Below, one piece after another: positions 8,755-16,650 of a DNA stretch of 64,000 bases (position 1 is its first letter; every line of letters starts with the position of its first letter). The translations under genes were made by a program, and so were the position numbers. Source of the DNA: Actinomadura syzygii. GTDB taxonomy: Bacteria > Actinomycetota > Actinomycetes > Streptosporangiales > Streptosporangiaceae. Below the pieces are notes generated by a model that saw only the letters and a program-made list of their open reading frames with translations, was not told the origin of the DNA and did no database searches. The stretch spans positions 186,001 through 250,000 of the forward strand of contig NZ_VSFF01000001.1 of the NCBI RefSeq assembly GCF_008085905.1, given 5' to 3'.

Positions 8755-8773
8755 GGCGGGACTGACGCCCGCC
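8755..8773. terminator. Hairpin after lipoprotein gene
   Basis: GGCGGG (8755-8760) pairs with CCCGCC (8768-8773) around a 7-base loop, starting at the base after the stop codon. It also faces the end of the convergent 33-codon ORF, so it may serve both strands. Confidence 0.5.
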
Positions 8774-8803
8774 CCATTAGGCGAGGACGGGCGCGCTTCT
8801 TCT

Positions 8804-8905
8804 TCAGCAGGGGCCCTCGACCGCGTCGGCGATCTTATCCTCTTCGGATTCGGTGACCTCGACCCGCTGTTCGTCCTGGTCGTCGCGCTGCTCGTCGTAG
8901 CTCAC
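8804..8905 (-). CDS. 33-residue acidic peptide with C-terminal Cys
   Basis: A GTG start at 8905 with AGGAGA 10 bases upstream opens a 33-residue frame, strongly acidic (YDEQRDDQDEQ, ESEEDKIADAVE) and ending in EGPC. No membrane or signal segment. It lies downstream of a broken DUF397 gene and the PCMT-like methyltransferase on the same strand. Length, charge and a single terminal Cys would suit a peptide precursor or a small regulatory protein; neither is shown. The ribosome site is the main support that it is translated. Confidence 0.4.
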   Translation of the reverse strand: MSYDEQRDDQDEQRVEVTESEEDKIADAVEGPC

Positions 8906-9049
8906 GGTGGTGGATCTCCTGTTGCGGGTTCTCGCCCGCGCCCTTGCGGCGCGGGACGTCGGGCATGCCGGACGGCCGATGCGCACTGCACCGGCTCACT
9001 GAGCCTTTCGCCACCACACCGCAAAGAACCCGGCAACCGCACTCATCCA

Positions 9050-9144
9050 CAGATCGGATGGCATCACGAAGGGCCGCACGCGATACGAAAAGGATCGGGC
9101 CGCGTAAGTCCTTCGAGTCGCGGACGGCGGTGCCGCGTTCACGG
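9050..9144 (-). pseudogene. DUF397 gene remnant (3' part only)
   Basis: The minus strand encodes RGTAVRDSKDLRGPILFVSR and onward to ALRDAIRS, the C-terminal half of a DUF397 protein. At the DNA level 64 of 75 bases match the intact DUF397 gene (9051-9125 against 10493-10567) without gaps. The 5' half is missing: the frame runs straight into the end of the methyltransferase gene. The stop position is also lost, the frame reading on into unrelated sequence. Confidence 0.75.
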
Positions 9145-10215
9145 TCACACGGACCAGTTCATCCCTGTTGGTGAGTCGAGCCAGATTGTTTGGCCCTGCG
9201 GGGTTACGGTGATTCCGAAGCGGTCGGGACCTGGCCGGTCGGCCTCCAGCCACCATGAGTAGGCGGCTTCGAGTTCGTCCCAGAGTCGGCGCGTGCCGTG
9301 CTGCTTCACGACGTGCTCGCCATTACCGGGAGTGAATCCGGCCCAGGAACCGGATTCAAAGTGGGACAGTCGGAACGTCTCGGTTCCGTCCTCGTTGATG
9401 GTGCGTCCATCGGTGCAGCCTGGGAGCCGAAGGCCGATGGCGAATTTTGCGCCCCGGTTCCGGCCGTCGAGCACCTCGCGAGGATCCACCCGCGTGGTGG
9501 TCTCCTCGTAGTCGCCTTCTTCGTTGTCGCTCACCCAGGGGACGAACTTGGGTAGGGGTTGCTGGCGCAGGGGCATGAAGGAGAGGCCGCCGCCGAACCG
9601 GCCCGCGGCGGACCCGTCCGCGGAGACGTCGAGCACCAGCAGCCGACCACCCTCAACCAGGTCGTTGCGCCACGGCATGACCACCCGGCCGCCCGGCCTG
9701 GTCTGCTCCACCCACGCATAAGGGACGTCTCGGACGGCGGCCGTGGCGATGACGCGGTCGAACGGTGCGAAGGCAGGAACTCCCTGGGCTCCGTCACCCG
9801 TGACCACCTCAACCGGATACCCGGCCCCGATCAGCGCCGCGCGGGCCTGAGCAGCTACATCAGGGGCGACTTCTATGGAGACGACACGAGTTCCCGTGAT
9901 CGCGCACATCACGGCCGCGTTGTAACCGGTGCCGGTGCCGATCTCCAAAACCCCCATGCTCTCGGCCAGCGCGAGGGCATCGATCATCTCTGCCATTACG
10001 GCGGGCGCGCTGCTGGAACTGGTGGGGACCGGCCACGGAGCGTCGCTCACCCGCGTGATGATCGCCTCATCCTCCGAAGCGACCAGCCGAGCCCACTCAT
10101 CCGGTTCGTCCTGACGACGAAGGGGCGTCAACAGCCAATCGTCGCCACGTACCCAGATCTCGTCCGGAACGAAGATCTCCCGGGGAACGCCTCTGAGCGC
10201 CTCTCGTGAGTTCAC
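9145..10215 (-). CDS. PCMT-like SAM-dependent methyltransferase
   Basis: 356 residues. A class I SAM-binding motif, VLEIGTGTGYNAAVM, sits after an N-terminal region with a Ser-rich turn (PVPTSSSSAPAVMAEM), the arrangement of protein-L-isoaspartate O-methyltransferases. The C-terminal 150 residues (from GLSFMPLRQQ) go beyond the standard 210-residue enzyme. Extended PCMT-like enzymes of this kind are common in actinomycetes and several act on ribosomal peptides, but no peptide-cyclase gene is nearby. The GTG at 10215 overlaps the stop of the small CxxCxGxG gene (GTGA), indicating coupled translation. Confidence 0.85.
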   Translation of the reverse strand: MNSREALRGVPREIFVPDEIWVRGDDWLLTPLRRQDEPDEWARLVASEDEAIITRVSDAPWPVPTSSSSAPAVMAEMIDALALAESMGVLEIGTGTGYNAAVMCAITGTRVVSIEVAPDVAAQARAALIGAGYPVEVVTGDGAQGVPAFAPFDRVIATAAVRDVPYAWVEQTRPGGRVVMPWRNDLVEGGRLLVLDVSADGSAAGRFGGGLSFMPLRQQPLPKFVPWVSDNEEGDYEETTTRVDPREVLDGRNRGAKFAIGLRLPGCTDGRTINEDGTETFRLSHFESGSWAGFTPGNGEHVVKQHGTRRLWDELEAAYSWWLEADRPGPDRFGITVTPQGQTIWLDSPTGMNWSV

Positions 10216-10352
10216 TGCTTACCAGTTCCATTGCAGCCGGTGCACGTGACCTCCTGAGGCATTCCTCCGGACTTGCCGTCACCCCCTCCCGTCTTCACTC
10301 TCCCCGTGCCGTTGCACATACCGCACGCTACTTCCCTCTTGTGCTTGCCCAT
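10212..10352 (-). CDS. Small DnaJ-type zinc-finger protein (CxxCxGxG)
   Basis: 46 residues with two DnaJ-like zinc-binding repeats, CGMCNGTG and CTGCNGTG, separated by a Gly-rich linker (KTGGGDGKSGG): one zinc site with four Cys. No J domain, so it is not a co-chaperone by itself. The ATG at 10352 is preceded by an AAGGA ribosome site; the longer upstream frame lacks one. It is the leader gene of a coupled pair with the PCMT-like methyltransferase, suggesting a subunit or substrate-handling role for that enzyme (inference). Confidence 0.75.
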   Translation of the reverse strand: MGKHKREVACGMCNGTGRVKTGGGDGKSGGMPQEVTCTGCNGTGKQ

Positions 10353-10434
10353 CTCTTTTGTCCTTCTCCCGCCGAACCTCGACGCCGAACCACAGAACAA
10401 CGATAAGGCGTCGGCACTCTCGGAGAGGGGCCAA

Positions 10435-10464
10435 CTAAAAAGGGCCGCCCGAAGGCAGCCCTTT
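10435..10464 (-). terminator. Rho-independent terminator of the XRE-DUF397 operon
   Basis: AAAGGGC (10439-10445) pairs with GCCCTTT (10458-10464), with further pairing inside. Read on the minus strand the stem is followed by a T-rich run (TTTTTAG). It lies 17 bases after the DUF397 stop and is the best U-tract terminator in the window. Confidence 0.75.
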
Positions 10465-10480
10465 CCTCGCTACGACGACC

Positions 10481-10660
10481 TTACCTCTCAGCAGATCGGA
10501 TGGCATCGCGCAAGGCCACACGCGACACGACAAGGATCGGGCCGCGCGGGTCCTTCGAGTCTCGGATCGCCACATCGTCGTTCAACCCGGCCAGCTCAAC
10601 GCAACTACCGCCGTCACTTCCACTACGGGTCGACTTACGCCATGTGAGGGGTCGCTTCAT
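10481..10660 (-). CDS. DUF397 protein, partner of the XRE regulator
   Basis: 59 residues with the family pattern: W-R-KSTRSGSDGGSCVELA near the N-terminus, then VAIRDSKDPRGPILVVS and ALRDAIRS. DUF397 proteins accompany XRE/DUF5753 regulators in actinomycetes (WhiJ-type loci) and are thought to antagonise or modulate them. The ATG at 10660 overlaps the XRE stop (ATGA); a GTG three codons earlier is possible. A terminator follows. A degraded copy of its 3' half lies 1.4 kb further along the same strand. Confidence 0.88.
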   Translation of the reverse strand: MKRPLTWRKSTRSGSDGGSCVELAGLNDDVAIRDSKDPRGPILVVSRVALRDAIRSAER

Positions 10661-11472
10661 GTTGTCCACTTCTCTTCAATCGTGTGGGCGATCAGATCGG
10701 CGCTGAGGCTCGTCGGGAGGGCCTGCGTGGCGATCGCGTCGAATCGCTCTTTAAGTCTGTAGATGTCCTCGCGCGTGTCCATCATGATCCCACGGCCCGC
10801 CGAGTCAGCAAAAGCGATCTCCTCGCCGCCGGGCAGGGTCGCAATCATGAACTCCCCCTGATTGCCGGGATGACGTGCCCCGTTGGGTACGACCTGAATG
10901 CTAAGGCGATCGTTGCTGGCCCCAGCGAGGCAGTCGAGCTGTGATCGCATCACATCACGTCCGCCGACGTCGTACCAGAGGACGGTCTCTGGGAGAACGT
11001 AGATCAGGCGCGGAGGCACGGGGTCCGCCCGCGTAAGGATGGCCTGACGTGCCATGCGCGCGTCGATCGCTTGGCTGTCTCCGAAGAGAAGCGCACTTGC
11101 GTACGCCTCCATCTGGAGCAGGCCGTGTACAACGATCGGGCTGTAGACCTTGAGAGTTCCCGCCTCCTCCTCGACGGTGGGCCACTTGCGGAACCACTCC
11201 GGGAAGGCGTCCTTCTTGTTGCCGAAGAGGCCGTCGTGGAGGTGGGACAGGGCCTGCTTGGTGTCGAGGACGGCGTCGCAGTGCTCCGCGAAGGCGCGTT
11301 CGCAGTGGGATTCCGCGCGTTCCACCACGCCGATGAATGAGGGGCTGTAGGGGATCTTGGCGGCGAGTTGCTTGATGCTGTAATTCGCCAGGACGCGGTA
11401 TCTGCGGACCTCTGAGCCGAACAGGTCGAGCGGGCTGTTCGAGGGCGTGAGGAGCTTTGGCGGCTGCGGCAT
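10657..11472 (-). CDS. XRE/DUF5753 transcriptional regulator (WhiJ-like)
   Basis: 271 residues. An N-terminal helix-turn-helix spans residues 16-70 (LANYSIKQLAAKI, SPSFIGVVERAE). The remainder is the DUF5753 ligand/partner domain found in WhiJ-type regulators (PEWFRKW, YSPIVVHGLLQMEAYA, YVLPETVLW, VQVVPNGARHPGNQGEF-like segment). Such regulators act with the DUF397 partner encoded next and often a divergent AbaA-like HATPase, all three of which are present here. In streptomycetes these loci affect development and antibiotic production. A GGGAGA ribosome site precedes the ATG. Confidence 0.9.
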   Translation of the reverse strand: MPQPPKLLTPSNSPLDLFGSEVRRYRVLANYSIKQLAAKIPYSPSFIGVVERAESHCERAFAEHCDAVLDTKQALSHLHDGLFGNKKDAFPEWFRKWPTVEEEAGTLKVYSPIVVHGLLQMEAYASALLFGDSQAIDARMARQAILTRADPVPPRLIYVLPETVLWYDVGGRDVMRSQLDCLAGASNDRLSIQVVPNGARHPGNQGEFMIATLPGGEEIAFADSAGRGIMMDTREDIYRLKERFDAIATQALPTSLSADLIAHTIEEKWTT

Positions 11473-11483
11473 TTGTGTCTCCC

Positions 11484-11508
11484 GATGACCAGTCGATGAC
11501 CCATGACG
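11484..11508. promoter_or_regulatory. Phased GATGACC repeats upstream of the XRE gene
   Basis: GATGACC at 11484-11490 and 11495-11501 (11-bp period), with a third partial copy ATGACG at 11503-11508. They lie directly upstream of the XRE gene's ribosome site, a position suited to autoregulation by the XRE protein. Inference from position and phasing. Confidence 0.35.
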
Positions 11509-11709
11509 ACCAATGAGACCCGGCTAAGCCCCGGGTCCGGCTCATGGCGTGCCGAACACGTTAAACAGCATGGCACTTTGCGCGATGCTCGGCTAGAGGT
11601 CGATGGAAATGGAGGCCGGAATGTTCGAGACGATCGTTTTGACAGTTCCCCCCGAACCGGTCATAACGGAATGCATTTTCGCCACTCGTCCGGCAAATCG
11701 GGCGGGGCG

Positions 11710-12114
11710 ATGAGCGCATTCACAAAGGGGGCGGTCCTGATGGGCGGGGAAGGCGAATGCGTCCTCCAACCCAATGCGGAGGCTCCGGGAAGGGCGCGAC
11801 GATTCCTCTCCGCGCGGTTCGCCGAGTGGGGGCTCCTGGACGACGACGGGCGCCTCATCGTGTCTGAGCTGGTCACGAATGCTGTGCAGCATGGGGACGG
11901 GCCCGTTGCCGTGCACGTGTTCAAGGACGAGCGCGACGGCCTGCCGGTCATCGAGGTCAGGGACGGCGGCCTCGGGTGGCCGGTCGTCCAGCCGGAGAAC
12001 CGCGCCGCGACCAGCGGGCGCGGGCTGACGCTGGTGGCCTGCCTCGCGTGCGACTGGGGTATCCGGCCGCTGCCGGACGGAGGAAAGGTCACGTGGGCGA
12101 AATGCGGGCTCTAG
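11710..12114 (+). CDS. Anti-sigma-like HATPase (AbaA-like serine kinase fold)
   Basis: 134 residues with a GHKL ATP-binding fold: N-box LIVSELVTNAVQHG, G1-like RDGGLGWP and G2 GRGLTLV. No phosphoacceptor His domain, as in RsbW/SpoIIAB-type and AbaA-like proteins that accompany WhiJ-type XRE genes. The ATG at 11710 gives the usual family length; an in-frame extension upstream has no conserved sequence, and a further ATG lies 11 codons downstream. Divergent from the XRE gene and overlapping the next gene by about 20 bases. Likely partner: a sigma/anti-sigma system elsewhere or the local XRE protein. Confidence 0.82.
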   Translation: MSAFTKGAVLMGGEGECVLQPNAEAPGRARRFLSARFAEWGLLDDDGRLIVSELVTNAVQHGDGPVAVHVFKDERDGLPVIEVRDGGLGWPVVQPENRAATSGRGLTLVACLACDWGIRPLPDGGKVTWAKCGL

Positions 12115-12467
12115 TCGTCCAAACCCAGCGCATTCTGCTGCGCTGGCGGACCCTCGGCGGCCACGAGACGGCGACGCAATACCTGGAGGACCTCGCCGAC
12201 GAACTCGCGCCGCGCGGCTGGCGGTTCATGCGCTTCTACCGGCGGGACGAATTCCCGGTGCCCGTCCCCCTACTCTGGGTCTACGCGAGGGCGACGAAGG
12301 ACATCGGAATGGTCGTCAACGTCCTCGCCGTCCCCGGCGGCGGCTGGGCGTACCACGAAGCCACCTGGGGACGCCACGGCTACCTGTGCCCCTGCGGGGA
12401 CCCCGAGACCGCCGCCGTCCAGATCGACCGCGTTCTCAAGCACCGGCTTTTCCCGTCCACCTTCTGA
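12093..12467 (+). CDS. Hypothetical protein coupled to the HATPase gene
   Basis: 124 residues starting at a GTG 9 bases after GGAGG; the ATG three codons on (12102) is the alternative. Features: GHETATQYLEDLADELAPRG, an aromatic/basic strand (WRFMRFYRRDEFP), a beta-rich centre (MVVNVLAVPGGGWAYHEATW) and a CPC motif (YLCPCGDPE). It overlaps the end of the HATPase gene, so it probably belongs to the same regulatory unit. No family recognised. Confidence 0.65.
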   Translation: MGEMRALVVQTQRILLRWRTLGGHETATQYLEDLADELAPRGWRFMRFYRRDEFPVPVPLLWVYARATKDIGMVVNVLAVPGGGWAYHEATWGRHGYLCPCGDPETAAVQIDRVLKHRLFPSTF

Positions 12468-12560
12468 GAAAAGCTCACTCGAATCTCATCCTCGCCCTAT
12501 TGAGATCTAAGGTGATCTCGTTTGGCTGACCGCGGCCCCGTCCCCCACGAGGAGGCTCCC

Positions 12561-13457
12561 ATGCACGAAGACGAGAAGGCAGTGGAGCGCCCAGGGCTGA
12601 GTCGCCGGGCCGCGTTGACCGCGATGGGCGGCGTCGGCCTGACGGTCGGTGCCGCTGCGGGCGGCGTCGTGCTCGTCGGTGGCGCCGATAGCGGAACCGC
12701 GACGCCCGCGTCCGCCGCGTCCGGCACGAAGCAGCCGTCGTGCGTGCTGTCGCCCGAGTCGATCGAAGGCCCGTACTACCTGGACTACGAGATGGTCCGG
12801 CGCAACGTCACCGAGGACCGGCCAGGAGTTCCGCTCATCCTGCGGACGACCGTCGTCGACTCCCGCACGTGCCGTCCCATCCCCAAGGCGGCCGTGGACA
12901 TCTGGCACTGCGACGCGGGCGGCGTCTACTCCGGCTACGACGGCAACACCCTGCCCGGCGGAGGAGGGACGCCGCCCACCGGAACGCCGCCCACCGGCGC
13001 TCCGACCGGGCCGCCGCCCGGTGGTGGCGGTGGCATGCACCAGGAGCCGGTGAACGACCTGACGTTCCTGCGCGGCGTCCAACTCGCCAATGGGCACGGT
13101 GACGCCGAGTTCGCGACCGTCTACCCCGGCTGGTACCAGGGCCGCGCACTCCACATCCACGTGAAAGTCCACATCGGAGGCAAGGTCGACCCTAAGAAGC
13201 AGACCTACACGGGTGGCCATGTGAGCCACACCGGTCAGCTTTACTTCGCGGAAGACCTGGCGGAGAAGGTCGCCAAACTGTCCCCGTACAAGGACAACAC
13301 TCTGGAACGCGTGAAGTTGGAGGACGACTTCATCTACCAGCAGGCCAACTCGGGCCTGCTGACGATCCGGCCGCTCCACAAGGGCCGGTTCGAGCGCGGG
13401 CTCCTCGCGACCATCACGCTGGGCGTCGATCCGACCGCCACCCCGCCTGCGAACTGA
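12561..13457 (+). CDS. Exported intradiol ring-cleavage dioxygenase-like protein
   Basis: 298 residues. The N-terminus LSRRAALTAMGG followed by a hydrophobic Gly/Val-rich stretch is a Tat signal. The mature part has the intradiol dioxygenase fold pattern: SPESIEGPYYLD, PKAAVDIWHCDAGGVYSGY and YPGWYQGRALHIHVKV, providing the Tyr/Tyr/His/His iron ligands. Secreted members of this group are common in actinomycetes and may act on catechol-like breakdown products outside the cell, unlike the cytosolic catechol 1,2-dioxygenases. A low-complexity Gly/Pro/Thr insert lies around residues 135-160. ATG at 12561 has GAGGAGG 6 bases upstream. Confidence 0.85.
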   Translation: MHEDEKAVERPGLSRRAALTAMGGVGLTVGAAAGGVVLVGGADSGTATPASAASGTKQPSCVLSPESIEGPYYLDYEMVRRNVTEDRPGVPLILRTTVVDSRTCRPIPKAAVDIWHCDAGGVYSGYDGNTLPGGGGTPPTGTPPTGAPTGPPPGGGGGMHQEPVNDLTFLRGVQLANGHGDAEFATVYPGWYQGRALHIHVKVHIGGKVDPKKQTYTGGHVSHTGQLYFAEDLAEKVAKLSPYKDNTLERVKLEDDFIYQQANSGLLTIRPLHKGRFERGLLATITLGVDPTATPPAN

Positions 13458-13484
13458 TCGGCGGTCAATCCGAGGCTCGTTGAA

Positions 13485-13515
13485 CCGGCACCTCCCGCAG
13501 GCCGGGAGGTGCCGG
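13485..13515 (+). terminator. Strong hairpin after the dioxygenase gene
   Basis: Perfect 13-bp stem: CCGGCACCTCCCG (13485-13497) with CGGGAGGTGCCGG (13503-13515), 5-base loop, 28 bases after the stop codon. No U-tract. Confidence 0.75.
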
Positions 13516-13580
13516 GAACCGCGTCCTGACAGGGAATTTCGAAGCCTCCGGCGGCTCCCTGGACAGCTTTCGGAGAGGTA

Positions 13581-13600
13581 TGCAATTGTACACTGCAATT
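13581..13600 (+). promoter_or_regulatory. AT-rich promoter region with TGCAATT direct repeat
   Basis: TGCAATT occurs at 13581-13587 and 13594-13600 in an AT-rich patch 30-45 bases upstream of the exported hydrolase start. It follows a terminator, so a promoter is expected here; the repeat may be an operator. No clear -35/-10 pair can be assigned. Confidence 0.35.
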
Positions 13601-13626
13601 TCACACTGAGATCAGGGAGGCAGCCG

Positions 13627-15195
13627 GTGAAAGCCCGGAGAAGGAGACGCGCGGGCGCGGTCATCGCCGCGGCCGGGGTCGCCGTGGGAGCGGTGGTCGG
13701 CGGCGTTCCGCAGGCCGCCGTCGCGCAGGGAGTCCAATGGCAGGACTGCGCGGAGCCGGAGGCTCCGACCTTGCAGTGCGCGATGCTGGAGGTCCCGCTC
13801 GATCACGCCCGGCCGGACGGGCGGACGGTGAAGATCGCGATCAACCGGCTGCCCGCCACCGCGCCCGAAGATCAGCGGCAGGGGCCTGTACTGCTGAATC
13901 CGGGCGGGCCCGGCATCAGTGGGCTGTGGATGGCGTCGTACATCCCGTCGCAACTGCCGCCGGACGTCGCCGCCGCCTATGACTGGATCGGCTTCGACCT
14001 GCGCGGGTCGCAGCACAGCGAGCCGCGCATGTCCTGCGACCCGCACTATTTCGACGGGCCTCGTCCCGACTTCCAGGTCAGCCAGGGCACCACGGAGACC
14101 TGGCTCGCGAAGGCGGCGGGATACGTCCGGAACTGCACGGAGAAACACGCGGAACTGCTGCCGCACCTGTCGACGGTCGACCACGTCCGGGACATGGACG
14201 CGATCCGCCGCGCGCTCGGCGCCGAGAAGATCAACTTCTTCGGCTGGTCGTACGGGACGACGCTCGGCTCCACGTACGCGCAGCTCTACCCGTCGCGCGT
14301 CCGCCGGTTCGTCCTGGACAGCATCGTCGGGCCGTCCATCCCCTGGTACGACCACAACGTGCTGCAGGACCTCCAGCACGAGAAGCGGTTCAAGGCGTTC
14401 GCCGCCTGGGTCGCCAGGGCGGACGGCGTCTACCACCTCGGCACCGACCCGGACGACGTCGAGGACAAGTGGTACGCCATGCGCACCTCGCTCCGCGCGC
14501 ACCCGGTCGGACGCATCGGCCCGGACGAGTTCGACGACACCCAGGTCGCGGGCGGCTACAACATCCTGCGCTGGCCTCGGCTCGCGACGGTCCTGTCCGC
14601 GTACACGAACTCGAAGGACACTGCTCCGCTCGTCACCGCCTATGAGCGGTACGCGGCGCCCGATCCGACGGACGACTCGTTCGACCTGTACAACGCCGTC
14701 CAATGCTCGGACAGCAAGTGGCCCCGCGACTTCCGCTTCTGGAAGAAGGACCAGGCGAAGGTCAACGAGAAGGCACCCTTCTACACCTACAACAACATGT
14801 GGTTCAACGCCGCCTGCCTGACGTGGCCGGTCAAGGCGGGGAACCGGACCCGCATCGACGGACGCGGCCTGCCGCCGATGCTGCTCTTCCAAGCGACGGA
14901 CGACCCGGCGACGCCATACGAGGGCGGCGTCGACATGGCGCGGGCGCTGCCGGGCGCCCGGCTCGTCGTGGAGCGCGGCGGCGGCAGCCACGCGATCACG
15001 TTCGCGGGCAACCGGTGCCTGGACGACACCCTCGTCGCCTACCTGCGGGACGGCACGCTGCCCGCGAACCGCGGCCTCGTCGACCGCACCTGCGACAAGC
15101 TGCCGGATCCGGACCCGGTCTGGGTCGCCGCCGCCCCCGCGGTGGCCGCGACCCAGGGGGCCGAGCGACCGGACCCGGCGCCGCTCGTACGCTGA
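13627..15195 (+). CDS. Exported TAP-like alpha/beta hydrolase (tripeptidyl aminopeptidase type)
   Basis: 522 residues. The basic N-terminus KARRRRRAGAVIAAAG and hydrophobic core form a signal peptide with an Ala-rich cleavage region (AAVAQG). Alpha/beta-hydrolase elements: oxyanion NPGGPGISG, nucleophile elbow FGWSYGTTLG, acid in FQATDDPATPYEG and His in GGGSHAITF. A TAP-like C-terminal domain is present. Homologues are secreted proteases or peptidases that release N-terminal tripeptides, though many family members are uncharacterised. GTG start with AGGGAGG 6 bases upstream; the longer frame upstream overlaps the terminator and promoter. Confidence 0.88.
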   Translation: MKARRRRRAGAVIAAAGVAVGAVVGGVPQAAVAQGVQWQDCAEPEAPTLQCAMLEVPLDHARPDGRTVKIAINRLPATAPEDQRQGPVLLNPGGPGISGLWMASYIPSQLPPDVAAAYDWIGFDLRGSQHSEPRMSCDPHYFDGPRPDFQVSQGTTETWLAKAAGYVRNCTEKHAELLPHLSTVDHVRDMDAIRRALGAEKINFFGWSYGTTLGSTYAQLYPSRVRRFVLDSIVGPSIPWYDHNVLQDLQHEKRFKAFAAWVARADGVYHLGTDPDDVEDKWYAMRTSLRAHPVGRIGPDEFDDTQVAGGYNILRWPRLATVLSAYTNSKDTAPLVTAYERYAAPDPTDDSFDLYNAVQCSDSKWPRDFRFWKKDQAKVNEKAPFYTYNNMWFNAACLTWPVKAGNRTRIDGRGLPPMLLFQATDDPATPYEGGVDMARALPGARLVVERGGGSHAITFAGNRCLDDTLVAYLRDGTLPANRGLVDRTCDKLPDPDPVWVAAAPAVAATQGAERPDPAPLVR

Positions 15196-15256
15196 TACCG
15201 CGGCGCGTCGTCCGGCGATCCGGCACGCCGGGCGGCGCGCCGCTCAGCCGCGGGCT

Positions 15257-15802
15257 TCAACCACGGCGGCGGACGCGGCCCCACGGCTTCGTCACCGCGA
15301 GGACGGTCGCCAGCGTCAGCGCCGTCAGCGACACGGCGGGCGGGTAGAACAGGTCGGAAACGCGGCCCGGATCGGGCGCACCACCTGCCGCCAGCGTCCG
15401 GCCGTAGTCGTCGACCTCGCCCATTCCCGGTTGCAGCGCCACCAGGATCAGGGAGCAGAGGATGAGGTTCAGCGTCAGCTTGATCGCCACCCACCAGTAG
15501 CGGAGCAGGCCCCATTTCGTGCCCAGCCCGAGCACGACTCCGCTGGCCAAGCAGACGAGCCCGCTGGTCAGCATCGGCCAGACCACGAACGTCGCCAGCG
15601 CCCGGTAGGCGAGCCCGCGGACGTCGCCGCTCCCGCCGTAACGTCCGGTCAGGACGAGCACGGCCACGATCACGTCGATCCCGATCCACGCCCCGGCGGA
15701 CACGATGTGCACGATGAGCGTCGCCCGCCGCCAGCCTCGTCCGAGCGGGAGCCGAGCGGTCGGGCTCGGCGCGCGTACGGTCTGGGCTTCCTGTGCCGCC
15801 AT
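15257..15802 (-). CDS. Four-helix membrane protein, DUF2269-like
   Basis: 181 residues with four predicted membrane helices: TLIVHIVSAGAWIGIDVIVA, ATFVVWPMLTSGLVCLASGV, WWVAIKLTLNLILCSLILVA and SLTALTLATVLAV. The His in the first helix and the helix order resemble DUF2269-type membrane proteins, which may carry haem or serve as small redox or transport components; the function is not established. The ATG at 15802 has a GAAAGGA ribosome site. It stands alone between convergent and tandem genes. Confidence 0.7.
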   Translation of the reverse strand: MAAQEAQTVRAPSPTARLPLGRGWRRATLIVHIVSAGAWIGIDVIVAVLVLTGRYGGSGDVRGLAYRALATFVVWPMLTSGLVCLASGVVLGLGTKWGLLRYWWVAIKLTLNLILCSLILVALQPGMGEVDDYGRTLAAGGAPDPGRVSDLFYPPAVSLTALTLATVLAVTKPWGRVRRRG

Positions 15803-15946
15803 GTCGTCACGTCCTTTCCGGTGCGTCCCGGAAAGACGATCCCGGTTCGCGGACGGAAAGACGTCCCGTGCGCGGCGACACCGGGGGTACGGCGAACGGC
15901 GCACAACACGGCGAAGCGCCTACGCCGCGCGGGGTACGCCGCCCGG

Positions 15947-16615
15947 TTACGGCACGGCGGACTGCTGCGTCAGGTACCGGGCGAACCACTGCGCGGCCAG
16001 GTCGGTGACCCGCTCCAGCGTGCCGGGCTCCTCGAACAGGTGGGACGCGCGCGGTACGACCTCCAACCGGTGGACGGCGCCCCGGAGCCGTCCCGCCGCC
16101 TCGTCGTTCAGCCGGAGCACCACTGGGTCGCGGGCGCCGACGATCAGCAGGACGGGCGCGGCGACCCGGCCGAGCGCGCCCCCGGCGAGGTCCGGGCGGC
16201 CGCCCCGGGACACAACCGCCGCGACCCGTCCGGGACGTTCCGCCGCCGCCGCGAGCGCCGCCGCCGCGCCGGTGCTCGCGCCGAACAGCCCGACCGGGCG
16301 GCCCGCCGTCGCGGGCGCGGCGGAGAGCCAGTCGATCGCCCCGGCGAGCCGCCTGGTCAGCAGCCCGATGTCGAAGCGCAGCTCGGCGGTGACGGCGTCG
16401 CGCTCGTCCTCCTCGGCGGTGAGGAGGTCGATGAGCAGCGTGCCGATCCCCGCCTCGTTGAGCCCGGCGGCGACGGCGCGGTTGCGCGGGCTGTGCCGCG
16501 AGCTGCCGCTGCCGTGCGCGAACAGCACCACGCCGCCGGGCTCGCCGCCGGGCAGGGCGAGGTCGCCCGGCAGCGTCGCGTCCGCCAGGTCGAGCGTCAC
16601 GTCCGCGGTGTCCAT
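15947..16615 (-). CDS. Dienelactone-hydrolase-like alpha/beta hydrolase
   Basis: 222 residues: oxyanion region LFAHGSGSSRHSPRN, nucleophile FGASTGAAAAL, acid in VGARDPVV and His in RASHLFEEPG. Cytosolic, no signal peptide. Proteins of this group are small esterases; in some genomes they are fused to or follow phosphoribosyltransferases, which is not the case here. Substrate unknown. It precedes nothing on its strand closer than 140 bases, so it is probably monocistronic. Confidence 0.8.
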   Translation of the reverse strand: MDTADVTLDLADATLPGDLALPGGEPGGVVLFAHGSGSSRHSPRNRAVAAGLNEAGIGTLLIDLLTAEEDERDAVTAELRFDIGLLTRRLAGAIDWLSAAPATAGRPVGLFGASTGAAAALAAAAERPGRVAAVVSRGGRPDLAGGALGRVAAPVLLIVGARDPVVLRLNDEAAGRLRGAVHRLEVVPRASHLFEEPGTLERVTDLAAQWFARYLTQQSAVP

Positions 16616-16650
16616 AGGGCCGGGCTACCCCTCCCCCGCCCGCCCATGCC

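Noticed and set aside
8804..10352. Lanthipeptide-type (FxLD) gene cluster around the PCMT-like methyltransferase
   Set aside because: No lanthionine synthetase or dehydratase gene in the region and no FxLD motif in the small peptide, so only a weak peptide-substrate hypothesis is kept.
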